DNA of 64,000 nucleotides, from NCBI RefSeq assembly GCF_900107535.1, contig NZ_FNRA01000004.1, positions 1 to 64,000 on the forward strand, read 5' to 3'. The notes under the pieces were generated by a model, which saw only the letters and a program-made list of their open reading frames with translations, was not told the origin of the DNA and made no database searches. This stretch comes from Pedobacter hartonius. GTDB taxonomy: Bacteria > Bacteroidota > Bacteroidia > Sphingobacteriales > Sphingobacteriaceae. Each line of letters starts with the position of its first letter. The first letter of the stretch is position 1. The translations under genes were made by a program, and so were the position numbers. Below, piece by piece: positions 35,903 through 44,392 of this stretch.

Positions 35903-36511
35903 ATGAACGTTCAATTAGAAGATAACTACGGAAAAAGAGAGGCCGTCTTAAAGAGTACACTCGCTCTGATTAAAGAGTATGGCTTCCATGGAACGCCTAT
36001 GAGCATGATTGCAAAACATGCGGGAGTAGCGGCAGGAACGATATACCATTATTTCGATTCCAAAGAAACGCTGATTGTGGAATTGTATATCCACGTTAAA
36101 GACAGACTGGCAAAAGCTATTTTAGTTTATGATGACAAAAAACTGCCTTATAAAGACCGCTTTTTTAATCTGATGATCAATCAGTACAATTTTTACATTG
36201 AGAATCCCGATGCACTGGTCTTCCTGGAGCAATATGTCAATTCTCCGTTTGCAAAAAACTACCCTGAAAAAGAGAGCCAGCTATTTATAGATAAGGTACA
36301 TACGTTTTTCAATTATGGCATAGAAAATGCTTACTTCAGGAATATTGACCCTCGTTTATTAGCACCTACAGTGAAAGGTACATTAGTCGCCGCAGCAAAT
36401 TTCCAGTTATCTGAGCACATCGTGTTTTCCAAAGAAGACCTGATTGAAGTCATCAATATTGTCTGGGACGGAATCAAAAGGCAAAATTTACAGCACATTC
36501 AATACCCTTAA
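35903..36511 (+). CDS. TetR/AcrR-family transcriptional regulator
   Basis: A 202-residue repressor-like protein. The N-terminal HTH (LKSTLALIKEYGFHGTPMSMIAKHAGVAAGTIYHYFDSKETLI) is a clear TetR match; the rest is the ligand-binding helical domain. It is the first gene of the efflux operon, 5 bases before the TolC-family gene, so it probably represses this operon and itself. A perfect 10-bp palindrome overlaps its own start codon (35904-35913). Confidence 0.92.
   Translation: MNVQLEDNYGKREAVLKSTLALIKEYGFHGTPMSMIAKHAGVAAGTIYHYFDSKETLIVELYIHVKDRLAKAILVYDDKKLPYKDRFFNLMINQYNFYIENPDALVFLEQYVNSPFAKNYPEKESQLFIDKVHTFFNYGIENAYFRNIDPRLLAPTVKGTLVAAANFQLSEHIVFSKEDLIEVINIVWDGIKRQNLQHIQYP
35904..35913. promoter_or_regulatory. 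Palindrome overlapping the tetR start, candidate operator
   Basis: TGAACGTTCA is a perfect 10-bp palindrome spanning the second base of the ATG onward. Similar palindromes are common operators of TetR-family repressors that control themselves. Inference only. Confidence 0.4.
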
Positions 36512-36516
36512 TATAT

Positions 36517-37866
36517 ATGAAATCTTACAATCTACTAACAATGTTCTTCTGCATACCGCTTCTCCTGCCAGGGGCAATGTATGCACAGACAACCGTCAAA
36601 GAGCAGCCAACATTAAACAATGCAACACTTCAGGAATGTATTGATTATGCCCTTGGTAACAGGCCCGGTGTGAAACAGTCAGTAATCGATGAAGAAATTG
36701 GCGAAACGGAAATCAAATCAGCGTTATCGGGTTGGTTACCGCAGATCAACGGAACAGGAACAGCTAACCATAATTTTAAACAGCAAACGTCTGTATTAAC
36801 AAACAATGGACAGCAATCCCTGATTACCGTAGGTGCCAAAAATACATCATCGTTTGTATTACAGGCAGATCAGCAAATTCTAAATGCCGGACTGATCCAG
36901 GCCTCCAGAACTGCAAAGTATTTCAGACAGCAGTACAAACAAAATACAGAGAATACGAAGATCAACACCATAGTTGACGTGAGTAAAGCTTTTTATGATG
37001 TTCTGACCAGTAAAGAGCAACTCAACATTATCGCTGAAAATATTGCGCGTTTAGAGAAACAGCTGAAGGACGCAAGTTCACAATACGAGGCCGGGCTGGT
37101 AGATAAGACAGATTTTCAAAGGGCGCAAATCAGTCTCAGTAACTCCAGGGCAGACAGAAAAAGAACTGAAGAACTGCTGAAATATAAATATGCTTACTTA
37201 AGAGAACTGATAGGATATAGTGCTGATAAGGACTTTGGCCTGTCCTATGAGACAAATGCAATGGAAAAGGAAATCGATGTGGACACAACGCAGATGATGA
37301 CCTATCAGAACCGTGTAGAATATCGTTTGCTGCAAACCCAGCGTGAATTGCAAAGGATTAACACCAGTTATAACAAGCTGGCTTATTTGCCTACACTGTC
37401 TGGTTTCTATAATTACAGTTTCAACTATCAGAATGCTACGATCAACGGATTATATGATACCAATTACCCTGGTTCCATTGTGGGTTTAAAACTGACTGTT
37501 CCCATCTTTCTTGGTGGTAAACGTACGCAGGAAATCAGAAGATCGAAATTACAGGAAAGCAGGATAGACCTGGATCTGCAAAATTCGAAAAATCAGATCA
37601 ATACGCAGTATGAGCAGGCGATGGCAACATATAAAGCCAACCGCAATGACTTGAATACCAACAGGTCTAATGTTGATCTTTCCAGACAGGTATACAATAC
37701 CATGAAACTTCAGTATGATGAAGGTATCAAGACCTATCTGGACCTGATGACTGCAGAAACTGATCTTCGTACAGCGCAGATCAATTACTTAAATTCATTA
37801 TACAATCTTCTTTCATCAAAACTCGACGTAAAACAAGCATTAGGTACTATAACAGTTAATCCATAA
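36517..37866 (+). CDS. TolC-family outer-membrane efflux protein
   Basis: A 449-residue outer-membrane channel protein with a signal peptide (ending MYAQ) and the repeated coiled-coil TolC pattern: ALGNRPGVKQSVIDEEIGETEIKSALSGWLPQ in the first half and TYKANRNDLNTNRSNVDLSRQVYNTMKLQYDEGIKTYLDLMTAETDL in the second. It is the outer component of the efflux operon, linked to MFP and RND genes by 5- and 22-base gaps. Confidence 0.92.
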   Translation: MKSYNLLTMFFCIPLLLPGAMYAQTTVKEQPTLNNATLQECIDYALGNRPGVKQSVIDEEIGETEIKSALSGWLPQINGTGTANHNFKQQTSVLTNNGQQSLITVGAKNTSSFVLQADQQILNAGLIQASRTAKYFRQQYKQNTENTKINTIVDVSKAFYDVLTSKEQLNIIAENIARLEKQLKDASSQYEAGLVDKTDFQRAQISLSNSRADRKRTEELLKYKYAYLRELIGYSADKDFGLSYETNAMEKEIDVDTTQMMTYQNRVEYRLLQTQRELQRINTSYNKLAYLPTLSGFYNYSFNYQNATINGLYDTNYPGSIVGLKLTVPIFLGGKRTQEIRRSKLQESRIDLDLQNSKNQINTQYEQAMATYKANRNDLNTNRSNVDLSRQVYNTMKLQYDEGIKTYLDLMTAETDLRTAQINYLNSLYNLLSSKLDVKQALGTITVNP

Positions 37867-37871
37867 CAGAC

Positions 37872-39035
37872 ATGAACACACATTACATAAAATTAAGCAT
37901 TGCAATTCTTGGTTCTATCGCCTTGGCATCCTGCGGTGGCGGAGATAAATCTGCCCAGCAGCAGGGACCGCCTCCGGCTACTCCTGTAAGTACCTATACC
38001 GTAGCGGAACAGCCTGTAACAACTACCGACACCTATCCGGGTATTGTTGTCGCCTTAAACGAGGTTGAACTGCGCCCGCAGGTGGGAGGTTATATTACTG
38101 CGATCTATATTAAAGATGGTCAGAAAGTAACCAAAGGTCAGAAATTATATGAAATTGACCGTACAAAATATCTTGCAGCTTACAACTCTGCAAAAGCAGA
38201 TGTAGCTGTAGCAAAGGCAAACCGCGATAAAGCAAAAAAAGATGCCGACCGTTATACAAAACTTGCTGCACAGGAAGCTGTGGCCAAGCAACGTGTGGAT
38301 TACGCACTGACAGATCTGGCAAATGCCGAATCTCAGGTTGCAGCAGCACAAGCGAATCTTGCTTCTTCTGCAAACGATTATCAGCGTTCCGTTATTGTTT
38401 CACCTTTAACGGGAACCATTGGTATTTCACAGGTAAAACTTGGGGCTTTAGCTACTGCAGGAAATACGCTTTTAAACACCGTATCTACAAACGACCCGAT
38501 TGCTGTTGATATCTCTGTTACACAGGCTGAAATCCCACGTTTTATAGCATTACAAAAAAGTACTTCTGCCGTTAAGGATTCACTGTTCAGCATCGAGATG
38601 CCGGATAAAAGTGTTTACAAACGCCGTGGAAGAATTGTTGCGATCGACCGTGCGGTTGATCCAACTACAGGTACGATCAAAGTGAGGATCAGTTATCCTA
38701 ATGAAGGCGGCAACCTTGTTTCAGGAATGAACGTAAACCTGCGTGCCTTAAATAAAGAAATTGGTAACCAGGTAGTAATACCTTATAAAGCTGTAACTGA
38801 GCAGTTGGGCGAGTTCAACGTAATTGTCGTTGGTGATAGCAGCAAAGCTGTTCCAAGAGTAATCAAAGTTGGAAAACAGGTTGAACAGAACATCGTCATC
38901 AAAAGCGGACTGAAAGTAGGGGAAGTGATTGTAGTTGATGGTGTACAGAATGTTAGACCGGGAGCTGTGGTAAAAGCAGTATCTCCTGAAGAAGCAAATC
39001 AGACAGCCGGCGCAGCAGCACCAGCAAAAAAATAG
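37872..39035 (+). CDS. RND efflux periplasmic adaptor (membrane fusion protein), lipoprotein
   Basis: A 387-residue MFP with a lipoprotein signal (LGSIALASC). Order: lipoyl-like half (VELRPQVGGYITAIYIKDGQKVTKGQKLYEID), helical hairpin, the second half with VSPLTGTIGISQVKLGALATAG, beta-barrel and membrane-proximal domain. It links the inner-membrane RND pump to the TolC-family channel. Confidence 0.93.
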   Translation: MNTHYIKLSIAILGSIALASCGGGDKSAQQQGPPPATPVSTYTVAEQPVTTTDTYPGIVVALNEVELRPQVGGYITAIYIKDGQKVTKGQKLYEIDRTKYLAAYNSAKADVAVAKANRDKAKKDADRYTKLAAQEAVAKQRVDYALTDLANAESQVAAAQANLASSANDYQRSVIVSPLTGTIGISQVKLGALATAGNTLLNTVSTNDPIAVDISVTQAEIPRFIALQKSTSAVKDSLFSIEMPDKSVYKRRGRIVAIDRAVDPTTGTIKVRISYPNEGGNLVSGMNVNLRALNKEIGNQVVIPYKAVTEQLGEFNVIVVGDSSKAVPRVIKVGKQVEQNIVIKSGLKVGEVIVVDGVQNVRPGAVVKAVSPEEANQTAGAAAPAKK

Positions 39036-39057
39036 TTATTAAAAGATTTTCAAGCAT

Positions 39058-42000
39058 ATGATATCAGAAGTATTTATAAGGCGCCCGGTCACGGCAATCG
39101 TCATCTCCATCTTAATCGTACTGATCGGGACTATTGTGATCACCACATTGCCGATCAGTCAGTACCCAAGTATTGCCCCGCCAACAGTTACAGTTACCGG
39201 TACCTATACAGGCGCGGATGCCCAGACTGTGGAGCAAACAGTAACCACACAGGTGGAAAGTCAGATCAACGGTACGCCGGGAATGAAGTACCTGCAATCC
39301 AACAGTACGTCTGACGGACGTTCGGCAATTACCGTTACATTTGATGTAGGGAGCAATGTCGATATTGCTGCGCTGGATGTTCAGAACAGGGTAGGTATTG
39401 CTGAGCCAGGTTTGCCTGAAGCGGTGAGGCGTTTGGGTATTACAACCAAAAAAGCGAACAATGACATCCTCATGGTAATCGATTTGTACTCTCCAAAAGG
39501 TACATACGACCAGAAGTTTATCTCCAACTATATCAATTTATATATCAAAGATGCGCTTTTACGTATCAAAGGTGTGGGTGATGTACAGGCCTTTGGTCAG
39601 CCCTTTAGTATGCGTGTATGGCTTGATGCCAGCAAAATGAGCAGACTGGGATTAACCCCGGCTGACGTTTCTGCTGCCATCAACGAACAAAACACACGTA
39701 TTCCCGGTGGTAGTATAGGCGGAAGGCCTCAGAGCAGTGCACAGACATTCGAGTTCTCCGTGGTAATGGACGGTGACTTAAACACTGAAGAGCAATTTAG
39801 AAATATCGTGATTAAAACCGGTACAGATGGTTCACCTGTTTATCTGAAAGATGTAGCAAGGGTAGAGCTGGGTGAATTTGCTTATCCGACTACCTCTAAG
39901 GTAAACGGTAAAGTAGCTTCCCTGCTGGCAATTAACCAAACTCCTGGTGGTAACGCTGTGGAAACGGCCGATGGTATCGAAAAGACAATGGCCGAGCTTA
40001 AAAAGAACTTCCCAAAAGATCTGGACTTTGTAGTAGGTTACGAGACTGTATCCATTGTTAAGGTATCCATCAGTGAGGTGGTACATACTTTAGTAGAAGC
40101 ACTGATCCTGGTAACGATTGTGGTATTCTTCTTCCTGCAAAGCTGGAGGGCTACCCTGATTCCTGTACTGGCCATTCCTGTATCCATCATTGGTACTTTT
40201 ATTTTCTTTACCCTGCTGGGCTTCTCCATCAACGTACTGACGATGTTTGGTTTTGTACTAGCGATTGGTATCGTGGTGGATGATGCGATTGTTGTGGTTG
40301 AGGCCGTCCAGCATTATATGGACCATGAAGGGCTTTCTGCACCTGATGCAACACGTAAGGCAATGGCAGATATTACCGCTCCGGTAATTGCGATTGCATT
40401 GATCCTGGCTGCGGTGTTTGTCCCGGTAGGCTTTATCCCCGGATTGGTTGGACTGCTTTATCAGCAATTTGCGATCACAATTGCGGTTTCGGTATTGTTA
40501 TCTGCCTTTATCGCACTATCGCTTACTCCTGCACTATGTTCATTGCTGTTAAAGCCGATGCACCTTTCTGAGGAAAGCAGAGGACTGAACAAATTCTTCT
40601 TTAAATTTAATACCTGGTTTGCTAAGGTTACCAATAAATATTCCAACGGCGTAAAATGGGCGCTTAAAAAAGCACCATTGGTGATGATTATCCTGGCGTG
40701 TATCTATGTAGGTACCGTGGGGCTTTTCATTAAGAAACCTTCAGGATTTATTCCAACGGAAGATGCGGGTATCTTCATCATGGGGGTTACACTTCCTGAG
40801 GGTTCATCATCAGCCAGAACTGACCATTTCATGGACAGGATTACTGACAGTATCCAGAAGAAACACCCTGAAGTACAGAATATCTCGGCGATCAATGGTA
40901 TCAACATTCTGAACAGGTCGTTCAAATCGAATGCCGGTACGTTCTTCGTTCAGCTAAAAAACTGGGATGAGCGTGATAATGATATCCAAAGTGTATTAAC
41001 AGACGTTTCAAGAATGTTTGCAGGTGATAAAGAAGGTAGTTTAATTGCGGTAACACCGCCTCCAATACCAGGTTTAGGTATCAGCGGTGGTTTTACCCTG
41101 CAAATTCAGGAACAGCAGACCGGTGATATCAAGAAGTTTGAAGCCGTAGTAGGCAAGTTCCTTGCAGCTGCGAAGCAGCGTCCTGAGATTGGAATGGCGT
41201 ATACGCTGTTTAACGCCAGAACACCAAACTACAAGTTTCATGTAGACCGTGATAAGGCAAAGAAAATGGGTGTTTCAATTGGTGATGTATACAGTACGAT
41301 CTCAGCTTATCTGGGTAGTAGCTATGTCAACGACTTTACCAAGTACGGCCGTAGTTTCAGGGTAGTCACACAGGCGGACACAAATTTCAGAAGCAGTATC
41401 CAGGACATGGATAAATTGTATGTGAAGAACAACAAGGGTACTCCGGTTCCGATCAATACACTTGTTACTTCTACAATTGCAGAAAATGCCGCGATTATCA
41501 ATCACTATAACCTGTTCCGATCAATAGAGGTCAGCGGATCTGCAAAACCCGGAAGAAGTTCTGGTGATGCATTGCAGGCCTTGCGCGAAGTAGCGGCACA
41601 AACACTTCCACCAGGATATATCTTTAATTTCTCCGGACTAAGTTTGGAAGAAACTGAAGCTGGTAACAGTACAACGCTGATCTTCGGACTGATCGTTGTC
41701 TTTGTATTCCTGCTGCTTGCAGCATTGTACGAAAGCTGGTCGGTACCGTTCTCGATCCTGTTGGCAGTACCGCTTGGTTTATTCGGTGCAATCCTTGCGC
41801 TGATCTTCCTTCCGAAGCTGGATAACAATATCTATGCACAGGTTGGTTTGATTACCCTGATTGGTCTTTCCGCGAAAAACGCGATTCTGATTGTAGAGTT
41901 TGCGAAAGAGCGTGTTGACTGGGGGATGGAACTGATTGCTGCAACTATTGAGGCTGTTAAGCTGAGGTTGCGCCCGATCGTGATGACTTCACTCGCGTTT

Positions 42001-42231
42001 ATCCTGGGGGTTATTCCACTGATCATCTCTACAGGCGCAGGTGCGGTATCACGTCAGACAATTGGCTGGACAGTGGCTGCAGGTATGCTTTCGGCAACAA
42101 TCTTAGCATTGTTCATTGTTCCGGTACTGTTTGTACTGATTACCAAACTGGCTTACGGTAAGAAAAAACTTGCAGAACTGCAGGCGAATTACAAACCTGA
42201 AGACCACGAGGATACCTTACACGCAGATTAG
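39058..42231 (+). CDS. RND-family efflux pump, hydrophobe/amphiphile type (AcrB-like)
   Basis: A 1057-residue inner-membrane proton antiporter. Begins FIRRPVTAIVISILIVLIGTIVI and has twelve predicted transmembrane segments in two sets, separated by large periplasmic loops with VQAFGQPFSMRVWLDASKM and GGSIGGRPQ. TM4 carries the proton-relay pair in GIVVDDAIVVVEAVQHYM. It is the last gene of the tetR-tolC-mfp-rnd operon, and terminates at 42267-42308. Exported compounds cannot be named. Confidence 0.95.
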   Translation: MISEVFIRRPVTAIVISILIVLIGTIVITTLPISQYPSIAPPTVTVTGTYTGADAQTVEQTVTTQVESQINGTPGMKYLQSNSTSDGRSAITVTFDVGSNVDIAALDVQNRVGIAEPGLPEAVRRLGITTKKANNDILMVIDLYSPKGTYDQKFISNYINLYIKDALLRIKGVGDVQAFGQPFSMRVWLDASKMSRLGLTPADVSAAINEQNTRIPGGSIGGRPQSSAQTFEFSVVMDGDLNTEEQFRNIVIKTGTDGSPVYLKDVARVELGEFAYPTTSKVNGKVASLLAINQTPGGNAVETADGIEKTMAELKKNFPKDLDFVVGYETVSIVKVSISEVVHTLVEALILVTIVVFFFLQSWRATLIPVLAIPVSIIGTFIFFTLLGFSINVLTMFGFVLAIGIVVDDAIVVVEAVQHYMDHEGLSAPDATRKAMADITAPVIAIALILAAVFVPVGFIPGLVGLLYQQFAITIAVSVLLSAFIALSLTPALCSLLLKPMHLSEESRGLNKFFFKFNTWFAKVTNKYSNGVKWALKKAPLVMIILACIYVGTVGLFIKKPSGFIPTEDAGIFIMGVTLPEGSSSARTDHFMDRITDSIQKKHPEVQNISAINGINILNRSFKSNAGTFFVQLKNWDERDNDIQSVLTDVSRMFAGDKEGSLIAVTPPPIPGLGISGGFTLQIQEQQTGDIKKFEAVVGKFLAAAKQRPEIGMAYTLFNARTPNYKFHVDRDKAKKMGVSIGDVYSTISAYLGSSYVNDFTKYGRSFRVVTQADTNFRSSIQDMDKLYVKNNKGTPVPINTLVTSTIAENAAIINHYNLFRSIEVSGSAKPGRSSGDALQALREVAAQTLPPGYIFNFSGLSLEETEAGNSTTLIFGLIVVFVFLLLAALYESWSVPFSILLAVPLGLFGAILALIFLPKLDNNIYAQVGLITLIGLSAKNAILIVEFAKERVDWGMELIAATIEAVKLRLRPIVMTSLAFILGVIPLIISTGAGAVSRQTIGWTVAAGMLSATILALFIVPVLFVLITKLAYGKKKLAELQANYKPEDHEDTLHAD

Positions 42232-42266
42232 TCATTCAAAAAGGACGATTTGCTTCGTCTGTAAAG

Positions 42267-42308
42267 AAACAGCCGCATCATATGTTTATATGTTGCGGCT
42301 GTTTTGTT
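42267..42308 (+). terminator. Terminator of the efflux operon
   Basis: Arms AAACAGCCGCA (42267-42277) and TGCGGCTGTTT (42294-42304) followed by TGTTT; loop of 16 bases. Confidence 0.8.
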
Positions 42309-42359
42309 TATTTAAAAATATTTAACCACGTAATGGCATAACTGTAATAAGTTGGGGCT

Positions 42360-42913
42360 AAGATAGCGAATCAGAATGAAGAAAAGTTAGTTGCAGATAG
42401 TAATCCTTTTGCGTTAGCGGTGATTGCGGCGAAAGCGGCGCTGATGCTGGGAAATGCAGATGATGATGGAGAACGTGATCTGCGACTTCTATAAAAGAAA
42501 ATTGCTGAGGTTATTCATCTCGAAAAAAATCCCAAAAGAAAAAATCGAAGCGCTGCTTTACTTTCTTCGCTTTTATATATTTATTTGAAAATAATGATTA
42601 TAATACTAAATTTGATAATGAAGTAAAATTATTAACTTTTGGTAATAATGTTAGTATGAAAATAGAAGAACAATTAATAGAAATCTGGAAAAGAGATGCA
42701 ACAGAGCAAGATTTGCAAGAAGGTTTAGAAAAAGGTTTGCAGCAGGGTTTGGAAAAAGGCCAGGAAACTGGTCTGAGAAAAGCCAAGGAAAAAGAAGTAC
42801 TTAATTTGATCGCAAAACTGGGGTTCTCAACTGAACAGGCTGCGGATTTTGCTGAGACACCTGTTTCGTACGTAGAGGAATTACTACTTGCCCGGCATGA
42901 TAAGCTGAACTAA
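42360..42913 (+). pseudogene. Rpn-family nuclease/putative transposase, decayed
   Basis: The stretch reads in shifting frames as one protein: EEKLVADSNPFALAVIAAKAAL, then after a frame change FYKRKLLRLFISKKIPKEKIEALLYFLRF, then ENNDYNTKFDNEVKLLTFGN and finally an intact 85-codon C-terminal ORF (42656-42913) with a Lys/Glu-Gly repeat (GLEKGLQQGLEKG) and the LGFSTEQAADFAETPVSYVEELL tail. This is the usual order of the recombination-promoting nuclease (PD-(D/E)XK) family found in many copies in Bacteroidota. The catalytic N-terminal region is missing. The C-terminal ORF could still be translated. Confidence 0.75.
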
Positions 42914-43104
42914 GAAATGGCTTTCGGGCTCCGGTATTCAAAAATATATTGTTTGTGTATTGCTTTATATTGCTGCGTTGTTGGAACGTCGTTGGATTAT
43001 CCCTGATAGGGCGTTGAAAGGTTTTTTTTGCTTCCAACACCCTGTCAAGTACCTATAAAAGTAGGTTCAGCACAAAACAATACACGGGCAATACCCGGAG
43101 CGTA

Positions 43105-44286
43105 CTATTCGTAGTTGAAGTTTCCTTTTTCGCTAATGATGGTAACTTGTTTTTTGCCGGCAGATTCAACTCTTCCGATGATCTGCGCATCGATATTGAA
43201 GCTTTTGGAGATGGCAATGATATCTCCGGCAATCTCCTGAGGCACATAAAGCTCCATTCTGTGGCCCATATTAAATACCTTATACATTTCCTCCCATTCC
43301 GTTCCTGATTGTTCCTGTATCAGCTCAAAAAGCGGTGGAACAGGGAACAGATTATCTTTAATCACATGAATGTCGTTGTTGATGAAGTGAAGCACCTTAG
43401 TTTGTGCGCCGCCACTGCAATGAACCAGCCCATGGATCTGTTTTCTGTGTTTCTCCAGTACTTCTTTGATGACCGGAGCATAAGTACGGGTAGGGGATAA
43501 TACCAGTTTTCCGATCGTGATCTCTGTGTTTTCATCAATCCTGATTTTATCGGTCAGTTTCTTACCGCCGGAGAAAACCAGACTAAAAGGTACAGCGGGA
43601 TCGAAACTTTCAGGATAGCTGTTTGCTACAGATTTATCAAATACATCATGGCGTGCAGAGGTGAGTCCGTTGGAACCCATTCCGCCATTGTATTCCTGTT
43701 CATAAGTTGCCTGACCTGATGAAGAAAGGCCAACAATGACATCTCCCGGCTGAATATGGTGGTTACTGATAATATCTTCACGTTTGATCCGGCAGGTAAC
43801 GGTAGAGTCTACGATAATCGTACGCACAAGATCGCCTACATCGGCAGTCTCGCCGCCAGTGGAATATATTGATATCCCCATCTCACGCAGTTCTGCGAGG
43901 ATTTCTTCAGTTCCGTTGATCACGGCGGCAATTACTTCCCCGGTGATCAGGTTCTTATTCCTGCCAATCGTAGAGGATAAAAGGATATGGTCAGTTGCAC
44001 CTACACAGATCAGGTCATCCAGGTTCATGATGATGGCGTCCTGCGCAATCCCTTTCCAGACAGAAATGTCGCCGGTTTCTTTCCAGTATACATAAGCCAG
44101 AGAGGATTTGGTGCCTGCACCATCAGCATGCATAATATTACAAAAAGCATCATCATTGCCCAGGATATCAGGGATTATCTTACAAAATGCCTGTGGGAAA
44201 ATACCTTTATCTATGTTTTTGATGGCTTGGTGCACATCTTCTTTCGAGGCAGAAACGCCACGCTGGTTGTACCGGTTATCACTCAT
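43105..44286 (-). CDS. purM: Phosphoribosylformylglycinamidine cyclo-ligase (AIR synthase)
   Basis: At 393 residues this is the long Bacteroidota form of AIR synthase, which closes the imidazole ring in purine synthesis. Key parts are MHADGAGTKSSLAYVYWKETGD, DLICVGATDHILLSSTIGRN, GGETADVGDLVRT, and GSNGLTSARHDVF. The C-terminal AIRS domain ends NMGHRMELYVPQ. Its start sits 7 bases from an exact -7 box (44294-44301), so the mRNA may be almost leaderless. purB lies 13 kb away. Confidence 0.93.
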   Translation of the reverse strand: MSDNRYNQRGVSASKEDVHQAIKNIDKGIFPQAFCKIIPDILGNDDAFCNIMHADGAGTKSSLAYVYWKETGDISVWKGIAQDAIIMNLDDLICVGATDHILLSSTIGRNKNLITGEVIAAVINGTEEILAELREMGISIYSTGGETADVGDLVRTIIVDSTVTCRIKREDIISNHHIQPGDVIVGLSSSGQATYEQEYNGGMGSNGLTSARHDVFDKSVANSYPESFDPAVPFSLVFSGGKKLTDKIRIDENTEITIGKLVLSPTRTYAPVIKEVLEKHRKQIHGLVHCSGGAQTKVLHFINNDIHVIKDNLFPVPPLFELIQEQSGTEWEEMYKVFNMGHRMELYVPQEIAGDIIAISKSFNIDAQIIGRVESAGKKQVTIISEKGNFNYE

Positions 44287-44293
44287 ATTGCTG

Positions 44294-44301
44294 CAAAGAT
44301 A
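44294..44301 (-). promoter_or_regulatory. -7 box (TATCTTTG) of purM
   Basis: Exact TAnnTTTG match on the minus strand, seven bases before the purM ATG. Confidence 0.5.
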
Positions 44302-44332
44302 GGGAAACGCATGAATGTAGACGATTCAGGCG

Positions 44333-44370
44333 TAAAAAAAATAACCTCTGCTTTTTAAGGGCAGAGGTTA
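44333..44370 (-). terminator. Terminator of glutamine synthetase III gene
   Basis: Arms TAACCTCTGC (44342-44351) and GCAGAGGTTA (44361-44370). On the minus strand it is followed by TTTTTTT. Confidence 0.88.
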
Positions 44371-44392
44371 CAATTCATTAGATCAGCATATT

